DNA of 33,528 nucleotides from Lachnospiraceae bacterium (GCA_021201665.1 JAJQEO010000079.1:1-33528); one strand, 5' to 3'. Positions 1-8,390 are shown, numbered from the stretch's first letter. Translations and numbers: made by a program. The notes: generated by a model from the letters alone, not told the origin.

Positions 1-469
1 GGCCGGATGTGATTACGCTCAGGGAACAGTTTTACAAAGAACCCGAAGAGCGCAGGACAGCAATTGATGTCACGATCAAGATGCTCTATGGCACGGGGCA
101 TCTGGAAAAGATGGACGGCGGCGAAGATATAGTCGGGCAGTACATATTTTTGCATTTACGGAATTCTACGAGGAAAGCATGGCGCACCTGTCAGAGAAAA
201 AGTACATTGCCCTGTGGAAGCTTTATGAAGAAATGTTGTATGATCCGGTAATGGAGGAGGCGGGGAAGGTGATTTTCGTTCCGGATGGTCCCGGTCATGA
301 AATGGAAGGCTTACATTACCCTCCGGCACGGCAGCCTCGCCGCAGGCTGCTGCGCGAATGGTGCATAACCGATTGGGAAAAACGCGAAAATGTTGCCCGA
401 GTGACGCTGCGGAGATACATGGCGCTGGTAGCAAATGTGGGGCTTAGAAAGAAAGTTTTTGGATTTTAG
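1..469 (+). pseudogene. 5'-truncated, frameshifted gene fragment of unknown family
   Basis: The reading frame is open from the window edge and continues to about position 145. There the homologous-looking frame moves by one base within a run of five T. Joining frame 3 (…EDIVGQYIF) to frame 2 (AFTEFYEESMAHLSEKKY…) gives one continuous charged, helical protein ending at 469. The -1 shift looks like a one-base deletion rather than a programmed frameshift, because the T run is not a proper X-XXY-YYZ slippery site. The last 40 residues are Arg-rich and may lie in yet another wrong frame. I do not recognise the family. It sits at the edge of an island full of gene remnants, so a decayed gene is the simplest reading. 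Confidence 0.5.
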
Positions 470-511
470 GAGCTGTCGCGGAAAAGGCAAATGTATTTGA
501 TACGGCGAAGT

Positions 512-534
512 ATAGAGGGGCTATGCCCCTCTAT
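512..534 (+). terminator. Perfect 10-bp hairpin after the first gene fragment
   Basis: Ten bases (512-521) pair perfectly with 525-534 around a TAT loop. A run of six T follows only after ten bases (545-550), so this is a terminator-like hairpin rather than a textbook intrinsic terminator. Its GC-rich stem marks the end of the preceding gene remnant. Confidence 0.45.
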
Positions 535-548
535 TAAATTGCGCTTTT

Positions 549-775
549 TTATGCACAGAGCCGGGCAAGGCATATCCCATGCGAAGCGTGGGATGCCACC
601 CGGCGAGGGAAATTTTGCGGCTAAAGCCCACGTCATAAGGATCTACGCTTCGCTTCGGTCGGCGAATATCCCGCATAAAATGCGGGATGCCACCCGGCGA
701 GGGCTAAACGGTCCTGCGTGCCGGTGGCACGCGTTTAGGACAGATCGGAACGAAGCGTTCCCCTATCCGATTGAT
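549..775. repeat. Cluster of dispersed palindromic repeat modules
   Basis: No gene is seen here; the stretch is repeat-derived. Two 38-bp units (572-609 and 666-703) share both flanks, ATATCCC and GGGATGCCACCCGGCGAGGG, but differ in the stem centre: TCCCATGC/GCGTGGGA in one, TCCCGCAT/ATGCGGGA in the other. Pairing is kept although the bases differ. Between them, 608-628 (GAAATTTTGCGGCTAAAGCC) recurs near 19495-19516. The right end, CTATCCGATTGAT (763-775), recurs at 26842-26854. A further hairpin lies at 704-738, with a perfect 7-bp inner stem (716-722/726-732). The modules resemble REP- or MITE-like intergenic palindromes. Confidence 0.6.
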
Positions 776-827
776 TTGCGGATTGCTATGAAGAGTATGC
801 GGCTGTTTATTAAAGCCTTTGGACGGA

Positions 828-870
828 GGTGAGAACCTTGAAGGTTGAACTATATGAACACAATTCCATT
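828..870 (+). pseudogene. 5' remnant of a lost helicase copy
   Basis: GGAGGTGAG, a TTG start at 838 and the codons for LKVELYEHN closely match the ribosome binding site, TTG start and first codons (LEVKLYDHN) of the intact helicase at 3913. Similarity stops after about ten codons and the sequence runs into the middle of a different gene. This is best explained as the scar of a second helicase copy lost by deletion. It also supports TTG 3913 as the true helicase start. Confidence 0.55.
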
Positions 871-872
871 TT

Positions 873-1443
873 TATTTGGATAAACTTCTTCTCCAAAGCC
901 GAAACGAGGATGGTACGATTGATTATCGGAACTGCTCGGATTATAAGATCAGTAAGATGCTTGGTATTACGCAGCAGAGAGTCCGCAATCTGAAAGTGAA
1001 GAAACAGCTGATATCCGACTGAGTATAAGTGGGAAGACGCCCTCGCCGGTCTGACGAAAAATGCCAGGTATGATAAGGATACCAGAAAAGTTACCATCAG
1101 CATTCCTGATCCGAACTTGTATCTGGAGATACAGAATTATCTGGAAGACTGTGGCGCCTACGTTGAAAAACAGCTGAACAGCAAGCTGCTTGTGATACGC
1201 GCGGAATATTATATTGATTTGGTCATCAGAATGGAAGATGAAAAATCCCGGGAAAAGGTAATACGGGAGGTAAGGAAATTTTTCCGGGAGAATGATAAGG
1301 AAGACGTGTTTGATGAAAAACAGGTCGGGAAGTCACTGATGAATGCCGCCCTCGATATCACAACCCTGGTGGTTAATATATCTGCCCTGATTTCGCCTGT
1401 GAACACCATCGACTCGGCACTTATGGGGCTGTTGAAGAAATAG
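873..1443 (+). pseudogene. Broken HTH protein gene (start lost, frameshift near 1011)
   Basis: A continuous frame starts at 873 without a start codon (YLDKLLLQSRNEDG…) and contains a plausible helix-turn-helix, KISKMLGITQQRVRNLKVKK. It hits a stop at 1019-1021. One base later the sense continues in another frame (YPTEYKWEDALAGLTKNARY…) to 1443. The C-terminal half has an alternating charged region and a hydrophobic end (ALDITTLVVNISALISPV). The usual ORF call from 1117 with a TTG start is only the tail of this gene. Loss of its 5' end coincides with the helicase remnant at 828-870, so one deletion probably removed both. Family not recognised; a small island-borne DNA-binding protein is likely. 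Confidence 0.6.
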
Positions 1444-1481
1444 GAGCCGTCACCCACACAAATCCAAAGGAGACTACCCTC

Positions 1482-2090
1482 ATGAAGAAACCAGTAAATC
1501 CCTTTATCGGAGAAAAGATAATCGTCGGCTCCGGCCCCTTAGTAGACCACACTGGAACTGTCGTTGAAATGCTCTCTTCAAACCGTGTGGTTGTAGAAAT
1601 GAAGATGTTCGGAAGATACCAGAGAGTGCGGCTTCGAAGGGACGAGTTACTGGACGAGTTCGGGAGACCGATACCAGAGTTTTTTTCGGAAAAGGAAAGA
1701 AACGAGAGAATCGCGGAATACAAACGGCTGGAAGAAGCTGTGGGTGAAAAGGAGTTGCTGGAGTGCATGAAGAAGATGCACATCAGTGAGGAAGACCAGG
1801 AGCGGCTGAAGAACGGCGAGGAAAGGGTACTGACTTTTTTCCACGATAATATCTGTGAGAGTCTCGGAGTCGGGATGAAATGGATCATCTTTGGCGAAGA
1901 GAAATGGAAAGAGCATCCGGTAGGACCGCAGATGAAAGAATATCTGGGGGAGCATCCGGAGAGGCGGGAGCAGATATGGAAGTGGATGCAGGAGGACGGG
2001 TATACCATCCGGGATGTTACCTGTGATGATGATTTTGAGGATGAGGAAGAAGAGGAAGAAGACGACTGGGAAGATTGGGACGAGGACTGA
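1482..2090 (+). CDS. KOW-domain protein with acidic C-terminal tail
   Basis: This 202-aa protein opens with a segment that reads as a KOW (NusG C-terminal type) SH3-like fold: KIIVGSGPLVDHTGTVVEM, a beta turn, then VVVEMKMFGRYQRVRLRRDEL (residues about 12-56). The middle is helical and charged. The last 20 residues are almost entirely Asp and Glu with two Trp. KOW domains bind RNA polymerase partners, ribosomal proteins or nucleic acid, so a transcription role is plausible, but there is no NGN domain. It has a good ribosome binding site (AAAGGAG at 1466-1472). The resolvase-like gene follows 9 bases downstream and a complete NusG-type gene stands two genes on, so two KOW proteins share one operon. 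The KOW assignment is moderate; the rest is unknown. Confidence 0.65.
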   Translation: MKKPVNPFIGEKIIVGSGPLVDHTGTVVEMLSSNRVVVEMKMFGRYQRVRLRRDELLDEFGRPIPEFFSEKERNERIAEYKRLEEAVGEKELLECMKKMHISEEDQERLKNGEERVLTFFHDNICESLGVGMKWIIFGEEKWKEHPVGPQMKEYLGEHPERREQIWKWMQEDGYTIRDVTCDDDFEDEEEEEEDDWEDWDED

Positions 2091-2099
2091 AACAAATCT

Positions 2100-2778
2100 A
2101 TGAACTATGGATACGTAAGGGAATCAGAAAATCTAAGCGAGAACAACCAGCTTCTTGCGATACAGGAGTACGGTGTTGACGAGTCTTGCATCTATAAGGA
2201 CAGACGGAATGAGTCGGAAGCATATCATGTGCTTCTTGACAAAATTCAATCCGGTGACAGCGTCATTTTATCAAGCATAGATTGCCTTGGGAACAGTTAC
2301 GAGGATGTTATCAACGAATGGAAGACAATCACGAAAGAGCATGAGACGGCGATCATCCTCCTTGATATGCAGCTGCCGGATACGGCGAAAGCGTTAAATG
2401 GGCAGTTCGTCTCGGAACTTGTGTTGGATGTGCTGAATTATGTCGAGAAGAACCGCAGGGAGTTCCGCCGCCAGAGACAGATGAAGGGGATAAATGCAGC
2501 CACAGTCCGGGGGTGTGAAATTCGGCCGGAGGTCGAAGATAGACATCAGGGAATTCCAGAAAGTGAAAGAAGCTTACGAGCGCGGCGAGCTGACGGTCAC
2601 AGCGGCGGCGGATAAACTTGATATCAGCAGAGGCACATTCCGGAAGTGGATGAAGGAAAATACGGTAGATGGAGAGAAAACAGAAGGAGTGCCGGACACT
2701 CCGGAGATAGATATAGAAGAAGCAGAAGTTGAAGCAGAAGTGAAAACCGTAGGAGCAGTTGGAGAGGAGGGACTGTGA
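2100..2778 (+). pseudogene. Serine resolvase-like protein, catalytic arginines missing, split by G-run frameshift
   Basis: Residues 1-130 follow the resolvase/invertase N-terminal fold: GYVRESE at the catalytic Arg-x-Ser, a GDSVIL strand, then SIDCLGNSYEDVI where active enzymes have the D-R-L-x-R pattern. The nucleophile-position Ser9 remains. The two arginines of that motif are Cys and Asn, and the earlier conserved Arg (before the AY of AYHVLL) is Ser. Strand transfer is therefore unlikely; a DNA-binding or regulatory role is possible. The frame breaks at GGGGG (2509-2513). Removing one G fuses the domain to an HTH segment, RGVKFGRRSKIDIREFQK…LTVTAAADKLDISRGTFRKWMK, and an acidic tail ending at 2778. 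The upstream frame as read ends at 2615. It could be a pseudogene, a phase-variable gene or a sequence error. Confidence 0.6.
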
Positions 2779-3297
2779 TTGTTGTACGCACTATATTATC
2801 CACAGGCAATAAAGCCGGAAAATACCATATACCCACACACATCCGCCCAGCCGTTCCAGTTTACGATTGAGCGGATGCGTCATTATATGGGTGCGTGGCA
2901 CTCGGTGACGGCGGTCCTTTTCCCGGATTATCTTTTCATCGACTGTGAGAAAGACGCAGCCGAGGAAGTGAAAGGGAAAATAGAAGAGGAACTGAACCGG
3001 GATAAGGAAATCAAACAAAAGCTGCCGCTTGTACCGATACCTGCCGAGCTTTCTGATGTGCTGTATGACCTGTGTGACGGAGAACATCACATCCCCATGT
3101 CGAGAGGGATTATAAAGAACGGACTGGCGCATGTCACGGAAGGACCGCTCACCGGATATGACAATCGGATCATACGGACTGACCGGCATAAGCGTCTGGC
3201 GTGGCTGAAATATTCCGATGAAGTGACACGAAATTTTGCAAAGGACAGCACGAGCGTTCTTTTGGCCGGGCTGGAGATTACGGAGAGGGTGTCGTAA
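2779..3297 (+). CDS. LoaP-like NusG-family transcription antiterminator
   Basis: This 172-aa protein has the two-domain NusG layout. An N-terminal NGN-type region carries the signature LFPDYLFIDCEK (residues about 47-58). After a linker comes a KOW domain, HVTEGPLTGYDNRIIRTDRHKRLAWL (about 118-143). The GPL-x-G…I-x-x-x-DRHKR pattern is typical of specialised NusG paralogs such as LoaP, which bind paused RNA polymerase and allow read-through of terminators in long operons. Start is TTG 2779 (or 2782) behind GGAGAGGAGGG; it immediately follows the resolvase-like gene, suggesting translational coupling. The next genes are an acidic orphan and, beyond a terminator at 3781-3808, the 2.8-kb helicase gene, which makes that terminator an obvious candidate target. 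The target is inference. Confidence 0.75.
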   Translation: MLYALYYPQAIKPENTIYPHTSAQPFQFTIERMRHYMGAWHSVTAVLFPDYLFIDCEKDAAEEVKGKIEEELNRDKEIKQKLPLVPIPAELSDVLYDLCDGEHHIPMSRGIIKNGLAHVTEGPLTGYDNRIIRTDRHKRLAWLKYSDEVTRNFAKDSTSVLLAGLEITERVS

Positions 3298-3379
3298 TAA
3301 AGGGAGTGGGAGTAAAGGGGTAGAAGAAAAAGATCGGAAGAAAAGGAGCGGAATCATAAAAAGGCGGTGTCGGAAAAGA

Positions 3380-3748
3380 ATGCTGATAAATAAGCAAAAA
3401 TGGAATGAGATTATGGACGGTCTGCAGCTTTCCGATAAGGAGCAGCTTGTGGCCGAGGCGTTGAAGCTTCTCCTTAACCAGAATCCAAACGCGAAAGAAA
3501 TTATACGGGGCTGTATCGTCAGGACAGATGAAGAGGCTGTGGCCATTGACCGCCTGGAACTGGCGGATACGATCAATGCGGCGTTTGGAGATGTGGTTGA
3601 CCTGCTGGACGAGCAGGATGACGCGACCTCTGACGCGGGTTTGGATGTCCTGGAGAGCGTTGATATTTTTGATTTTGTGGAGGGGATTCGTGAGGAGAGC
3701 GGCTTCGTGGAATTTCTGGCGAGGCTGTATGAGGCTGTGTGTGGGTGA
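3380..3748 (+). CDS. Small acidic protein of unknown function
   Basis: This 122-aa product has no recognised family. It is strongly acidic, predicted mainly helical and without signal peptide or membrane segment; the second half is rich in Asp and Glu (DVVDLLDEQDDATSDAGLDV…). I place the start at ATG 3380 because the upstream in-frame extension is Lys/Arg-rich and overlaps the end of the NusG-like gene. The ribosome binding site is weak (AAGGCGGTG about 15 bases upstream), and ATG 3413 is an alternative. It is the last gene before the terminator at 3781, so it belongs to the same transcript as the KOW, resolvase-like and NusG-like genes. Acidic partners of DNA- or polymerase-binding proteins are common, but no role can be assigned. 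Confidence 0.55.
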   Translation: MLINKQKWNEIMDGLQLSDKEQLVAEALKLLLNQNPNAKEIIRGCIVRTDEEAVAIDRLELADTINAAFGDVVDLLDEQDDATSDAGLDVLESVDIFDFVEGIREESGFVEFLARLYEAVCG

Positions 3749-3780
3749 CGTGTTTTGATTGGGCTTTGAGTGTTTTGTGT

Positions 3781-3808
3781 GACCGGGTAGTGTTTGCCCG
3801 GTCTTTTT
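3781..3808 (+). terminator. Rho-independent terminator before the helicase
   Basis: GACCGGG (3781-3787) pairs perfectly with CCCGGTC (3797-3803) around a 9-base loop and is followed by five T. It lies 33 bases after the acidic-orphan stop and about 105 bases before the helicase start. Read-through here would link the NusG-like operon to the helicase. Confidence 0.8.
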
Positions 3809-3810
3809 AT

Positions 3811-3902
3811 TATTGGCTTGTTTATACCTGATGCGTTTATTATCGGCCTTTGTGCCTAATGTGTTTTTTGCTATCGGCCTTTGTGCTGATGCTTTTTTTG
3901 GA
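3811..3902 (+). repeat. Three tandem ~31-bp units in the helicase leader
   Basis: Units start at 3811, 3841 and 3872. The last two share TATCGGCCTTTGTGC exactly and a T-rich end; the first is diverged (TATTGGC…CTGATGCGTTTA) but keeps the length and the CTGATGC core of the third. The array ends in the GGAGGTG ribosome binding site at 3899-3905. Copy number could alter leader length or translation of the helicase. Confidence 0.6.
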
Positions 3903-3912
3903 GGTGAGTGTC

Positions 3913-6714
3913 TTGGAAGTCAAATTATATGACCACAATCAATCTGCATATACTGCTGCTGTGGACATGATGCAGCAGACCGGAAAAGCGGCAATCGTTC
4001 ACCCGACCGGAACCGGCAAGAGCTTCATAGCTTTCCGTCTCTGTGCGGATCATCCGGATCAGCGTATCCTCTGGCTCTCCCCATCGGAATATATCTTCAA
4101 GACACAGCTTGAAAATCTGAAAAAAGTGACTGGCGAGGTTCCGCAGAACATCACGTTCTGCACTTACGCAAAGCTGATGCTGATGGAGGATGAGGAGATT
4201 GAAGAAATCTGCCGGAACGGCGAGATCAGCCGGGACGACGAGAATGGGATCTGCCGGGACGGCGAGAGCGAGTTATCACCTGATAACACACCGTGTGCTT
4301 ATCCCCCATCCTACATCATCCTGGATGAGTTCCACAGATGCGGCGCGAAGTGCTGGGGAGGCGGCGTGCAGCGTTTACTGTCCATCTACCCGGACACACC
4401 GATCCTCGGCTTATCAGCTACCAACATCCGTTATCTGGATAACCAGAGGGATATGGCGGATGAACTTTTTGACGGGAATGTAGCCTCTCAGATGACCCTT
4501 GGCGAAGCAATCGTCAGGGGTATTTTAAACCCGCCGAAGTATGTGCTTTCCGTCTATTCCTGGAAAAAAGACCTGGAAAAGTATGAGCAGCGTATCCGCC
4601 AGTGCAGGAGCAAGCTTGTCCGTGATGAGTGTGACCGTTACCTGGAAACTCTGCGCCGCACACTGGAAATGGCGGATGGTCTGGATGTGGTTTTTGACAA
4701 GCATATGAGCAACCGCACCGGGAAGTATCTTGTGTTCTGTTCGAGTAAGGAACATATGGATGAAATGCTGGGGCATCTGGACTGGTTTGCGAAAGTGGAC
4801 AGCCATCCGCACGTTTACTCCCTCTATTCCAATGACCCGGGAGCGGACAAAGCGTTTGACGACTTCCGGAACGACAATGATAATACGCACCTGCGGCTCC
4901 TTTATTGCATCGACGCGCTGAACGAAGGAATCCATGTGGAAGGAGTCAGCGGGGTGATTCTTTTAAGGCCGACGGTATCGCCGATTGTTTACAAGCAGCA
5001 GATTGGACGAGCACTGTCTGCATCCTCTGCCTGTGGAGAAGTTGGTGGGGAAGTGTCCACAAGCGGGAATGGAACCACAGATAAAGTCGACAAGGAAGGA
5101 ACCAAAGAAAAAGCCAGCAAAGAAGGAACCACAGATGAAGTTGGCAAGGAAGAAAGCGCAAGCGAGGGTGGAAGCGCAAGTTGGAAAGGCACCGCCGATA
5201 TCTTCGACATAGTCTCGAATATAGAAGCCATCTGGAGCATTGATTCTGTGGAGGAGGAGATGCAGCTGGTGACTTCCTATTACCGCAGCCTGGGCGAGGA
5301 CGAACTGATTATTAATGACCACTTCCGGATCATCGATGAGGTACATGACTGCCGCGCACTGTTCAATAAGCTGAACGACACATTATCTGCGTCCTGGGAT
5401 CTGATGTTTGAGCAGGCAAAGGCATTTTACGCAGAATATGGAAACCTGCAGGTTCCGTGCAGATATGTCACGGCGGATGGTTACGCCCTCGGAAACTGGA
5501 TATCCAACCAGAGGAGAATCCGCAAAGGGCAGCTGCCCGGCGCACTTACGGAAGACCGCATCCGCAGGCTGGATTCCATCGGCATGGCCTGGGAAGCGGC
5601 GGCGGACATCAAATGGGAGCGGAACTATGCGGCGGCAAAACGGTACCGGGAGAAGTACGGAGACCTGAACGTCCCGGTAAAATATGTGGACGAGGAAGGG
5701 GTTGTGCTGGGCGGCTGGCTTTCTGACCTGCGCGCATGGAAGAGCGCCGGAGGACGCCAGATGTGCTTATCCGCTGAGCGGGTACAAAAATTAAATGACC
5801 TGGGGATGGTCTGGGATGTACTGGATTATTACTGGGAGCGGAATTATGCGGCGGCTTATAATTACTACCGGGAACATCGGAACCTGAACGTGCCGCCTAA
5901 GTTTGTGACGGAAGATGGGATACGTCTTGGCACCTGGGTCTATCGGCTTCGTGCTCTGCATGCGGGAACCGCACAAGGAACCCCGCCCACCGAGGAGCAG
6001 GTAAAACGGTTGGATGCGATCGGCATGGTGTGGAGAAACCGGGCTGACGACAAATGGGAGAAAGGCTTCCAGGCAGCGGCGGATTATTTAAAGGAGCATG
6101 GCAGCCTGCAGGTTCCGTCAGGCTATGTGGCTGAGAACGGCTGTAAGCTGCGTGCATGGCTGCAGCGGCAACGCTACCTGTACAAAAGAGGGGAATTAAG
6201 TGCAGAACGCGTCAAACGTCTGGATGCCATCGGCGGGGACTGGCAGGCGGATGCCTGGGAGAGCAGGCTTGCGCTGGTGAAAGCCTGGTACATGGAAAAG
6301 GGCACTCTGGATATTCCATACGGTACTGTGGTGGAAGGCATACCGATCGGGAACTGGCTGGCAAGGCAGAAGCGGTACCTTGCGTCTGGGAAACTGAGCC
6401 GGGAGCAGGCGGAGCTTCTGTCTGAACTTCCGTTGGGGCAGGCATCGGTACCGCAGGAAGAGAAGCTTCAGAACTTGTGGATGCAGATGTATCAGGATGC
6501 AGGTGTTTATGCGAAAGAACATGGAGGTCTGAAAAATATCCCGCATAATTACTGTGGAAAAAGCGGTCGCTTTCTCTATGCATGGGTCTCCCGGCAGCGT
6601 AGTGCGAAAAGGAAAGGGTCCTTAAATGACGAGCAAATCCGGATGCTGGAGGAGATTGGGATCGACTGGAGGGACGCGAAAAAATTTGACGAAGAAGAGG
6701 CTGTGGGGTTTTAA
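3913..6714 (+). CDS. SF2 DEAD/DEAH-type helicase with six helicase-associated repeats
   Basis: This 933-aa protein starts at TTG 3913 with GGAGGTG 7 bases upstream. Core motifs: Walker A HPTGTGKS (30-37), Walker B/motif II DEFH (138-141), motif III SAT (168-170), motif VI QQIGRAL (362-368). From about 495 to the end there are six helicase-associated (HA) repeats, each about 65-75 residues with the pattern W…A..Y…G.L.VP..Y…G..LG.W…R…L…RLD.IG..W. Such helicases occur on plasmids and islands and are taken to act on nucleic acid; the exact role is unknown. Two low-complexity insertions interrupt the core: 94-128, between motifs I and II, and 371-426, directly after motif VI. The second is three 27-bp DNA repeats (GTTDKVDKE / GTKEKASKE / GTTDEVGKE). 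Motifs on both sides are intact, so the enzyme may be active. Confidence 0.85.
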   Translation: MEVKLYDHNQSAYTAAVDMMQQTGKAAIVHPTGTGKSFIAFRLCADHPDQRILWLSPSEYIFKTQLENLKKVTGEVPQNITFCTYAKLMLMEDEEIEEICRNGEISRDDENGICRDGESELSPDNTPCAYPPSYIILDEFHRCGAKCWGGGVQRLLSIYPDTPILGLSATNIRYLDNQRDMADELFDGNVASQMTLGEAIVRGILNPPKYVLSVYSWKKDLEKYEQRIRQCRSKLVRDECDRYLETLRRTLEMADGLDVVFDKHMSNRTGKYLVFCSSKEHMDEMLGHLDWFAKVDSHPHVYSLYSNDPGADKAFDDFRNDNDNTHLRLLYCIDALNEGIHVEGVSGVILLRPTVSPIVYKQQIGRALSASSACGEVGGEVSTSGNGTTDKVDKEGTKEKASKEGTTDEVGKEESASEGGSASWKGTADIFDIVSNIEAIWSIDSVEEEMQLVTSYYRSLGEDELIINDHFRIIDEVHDCRALFNKLNDTLSASWDLMFEQAKAFYAEYGNLQVPCRYVTADGYALGNWISNQRRIRKGQLPGALTEDRIRRLDSIGMAWEAAADIKWERNYAAAKRYREKYGDLNVPVKYVDEEGVVLGGWLSDLRAWKSAGGRQMCLSAERVQKLNDLGMVWDVLDYYWERNYAAAYNYYREHRNLNVPPKFVTEDGIRLGTWVYRLRALHAGTAQGTPPTEEQVKRLDAIGMVWRNRADDKWEKGFQAAADYLKEHGSLQVPSGYVAENGCKLRAWLQRQRYLYKRGELSAERVKRLDAIGGDWQADAWESRLALVKAWYMEKGTLDIPYGTVVEGIPIGNWLARQKRYLASGKLSREQAELLSELPLGQASVPQEEKLQNLWMQMYQDAGVYAKEHGGLKNIPHNYCGKSGRFLYAWVSRQRSAKRKGSLNDEQIRMLEEIGIDWRDAKKFDEEEAVGF

Positions 6715-7139
6715 ATATGGCGGGTGTTGTTTCTGGTGAGGATCTAAGGACGAAATTGTGAATTGCAGCTATGCCCGGAAAGCGGCGGCGAAAAAAGTCA
6801 AAGCATGAATTTAAATTTACGTTATCGGTCACAGCAGATCTGTCGACAAAGTGACCAACCGTTCTCTGCTGATTTTTGTGGAATACTTCTGTTGATTTTA
6901 AACATGAAAATCTGTAAAATACTTGAAAACGTTCAGAAGTATAATTGAATAATAAACACATGAATGACACAAGTAGTGCTATGCACGTAAATCTGATCAC
7001 GGAATTATGTAACAACTGATCTGATTGCGTAATAGATGCTTGTGTTTTTTGTCGTTTTATTGAGACGGTGTCCAGTCATTCGAGACGCTTGTTATGCTTT
7101 TATGAACGGCTACACAGATTAAAAAAGGAGAAAAAAGAG
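6715..7139. other. 425-bp AT-rich intergenic region
   Basis: I see no credible gene here; the small open frames lack ribosome binding sites and family resemblance. A TATAAT at about 6941 has no well-spaced -35 partner. The region ends in AAAGGAG (7125-7131), the ribosome binding site of the membrane protein gene. Confidence 0.5.
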
Positions 7140-7676
7140 ATGCCCAGGAATCAGTTTCAGCGAATGATTTTCGCACTTATCACTGTCATCATTACAGTAC
7201 ATGGATACGTATTCTACAGCCTATATGTCATCAACGGAGCGACACTTATGGAAGTGACTGGCGCTGACAGTGTCCTTCACGCCATCCAGACGCAGGGCGG
7301 TGTGTATATGTTCGGTCGGATGCTGCCCATATGGGCGCTGATTTTGATCGAGTTCTGTTTTGCCTACGCACTGGAGTGTTTGCTCGGAAGCCCGTGCTCG
7401 TTCAAGCTTGCCTGCATGAACTTCGACCCGAAGGAGACACATCCGGTAATTTTTGAAAGTGCCGTCATCTGTGCGACGGTCGGCCTGATGGTTCCTGCGA
7501 TGAGTTTTTTGGCTGCTCTATTTTACTATCCGTATTACAATGGTTTCCATATCCTGACGTTCCTGGCGAACTGGTTGAAATTGGTATGTTATAATTTCCC
7601 GTTCGCGTTCTTCAGCCAGCTGTTCTTCATCCAGCCACTGGTACGGACTATCTTCAAAAAGATGTTCCGACAGTAA
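7140..7676 (+). CDS. DUF2798-like multi-pass membrane protein
   Basis: This 178-aa protein starts at ATG 7140 behind AAAAAAGGAG; upstream in-frame codons are rejected because they lack a ribosome binding site. It begins MPRNQFQRMIFALITV and has four hydrophobic segments, roughly residues 9-31, 56-75, 103-127 and 135-165. It ends in a basic tail (FKKMFRQ). The short basic start followed by a GYVFYSLYV helix resembles the DUF2798 group of small integral membrane proteins of unknown function. It stands alone between the helicase and a transposase remnant. A hydrophilic loop at about 76-100 (LGSPCSFKLACMNFDPKETHP) with two Cys is its only unusual feature. Function unknown. Confidence 0.65.
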   Translation: MPRNQFQRMIFALITVIITVHGYVFYSLYVINGATLMEVTGADSVLHAIQTQGGVYMFGRMLPIWALILIEFCFAYALECLLGSPCSFKLACMNFDPKETHPVIFESAVICATVGLMVPAMSFLAALFYYPYYNGFHILTFLANWLKLVCYNFPFAFFSQLFFIQPLVRTIFKKMFRQ

Positions 7677-7692
7677 AAAAATAACCGGAGCT

Positions 7693-7956
7693 TCAGTAAA
7701 AATAGCGTATTCTCGAACAAGAGGAAGCCACTGGCTTTGAAACTTTACGTCCCGGGTGCGAAATATCCATATAATTACGGAGCTCCAGTTTTAAGGTAAG
7801 TCCCTTCCTGTTAATCATGGAGAATACGAGATCATCCAAGGGCATCTTTCGGCTGCGCACAAAAACGTTCTGTTTTCCGTTCCTGCACACTTTGACAAAG
7901 CAGTCGGAATGAATTCGCCCAATATCCGATTTGATGTGGCTCCCAGATTTTCTCAC
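7693..7956 (-). pseudogene. N-terminal remnant of an IS4-type DDE transposase
   Basis: From a GTG start at 7956 the minus strand encodes about 75 residues (HIKSDIGRIHSDCFVKVC…, RKMPLDDLVFSMINRKGLTL). These recall the helical N-terminal domain of IS4-family transposases, in which a basic segment precedes PLxDLxxFMLN. After HPGRKVSKP the frame degenerates and stops, and no catalytic DDE part is present in any frame nearby. This is a dead fragment of an insertion sequence. The family call rests on memory of this motif only. Confidence 0.5.
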
Positions 7957-7969
7957 TACAATTTAATAG

Positions 7970-8020
7970 AAGCAGGAAGCCAACGAGCAATACCAATAGT
8001 TGCGCGTTGGCTTCCTGCTT
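7970..8020. repeat. Perfect 16-bp inverted repeat
   Basis: AAGCAGGAAGCCAACG (7970-7985) pairs exactly with 8005-8020 around a 19-base loop that can form a further GCAA/TTGC stem. No T run follows on either strand. It lies directly upstream of the transposase remnant on the minus strand and next to the tRNA gene. It may be a leftover of the insertion sequence or a stand-alone palindrome. Confidence 0.7.
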
Positions 8021-8058
8021 AAGTTAATTACATTGTGAAAATCAAGGCTTTTTCATTC

Positions 8059-8131
<73 letters not shown>

Positions 8132-8217
8132 ATATTTTGTATTAACAGTTTAGAATTCATACAACTCTTTATCTGGTCGAACAAACGGTTTTCATTTACT
8201 GCCTGACCGACTTCGCT

Positions 8218-8246
8218 ATTATATTAAATTTTTCTGGATTTTGCAA
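8218..8246 (-). promoter_or_regulatory. Sigma-A type promoter for tRNA-Thr
   Basis: On the minus strand TTGCAA (8246-8241) and TATAAT (8223-8218) are separated by exactly 17 bases. The tRNA begins about 85 bases downstream. Confidence 0.7.
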
Positions 8247-8390
8247 GGCTTTTTTTAAAAAAAATGTAGTTTTGGAAATTTTGCAAAATTTCATAAGAAC
8301 ATTTAAGTATTCTGATAAATGCGCAGCAAGGATTGAAATCTATTTATCCTCACCATGAAACTAAGCATGCGGCAATAAATGGAACAGGGC

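Noticed and set aside
140..155. Programmed -1 frameshift
   Set aside because: The T run is not a proper slippery heptamer and the surrounding gene is truncated and decayed.
1421..2095. Minus-strand 224-aa Ser-rich ORF
   Set aside because: Its Ser runs are the complement of the acidic tail of the KOW protein; it is a shadow frame.
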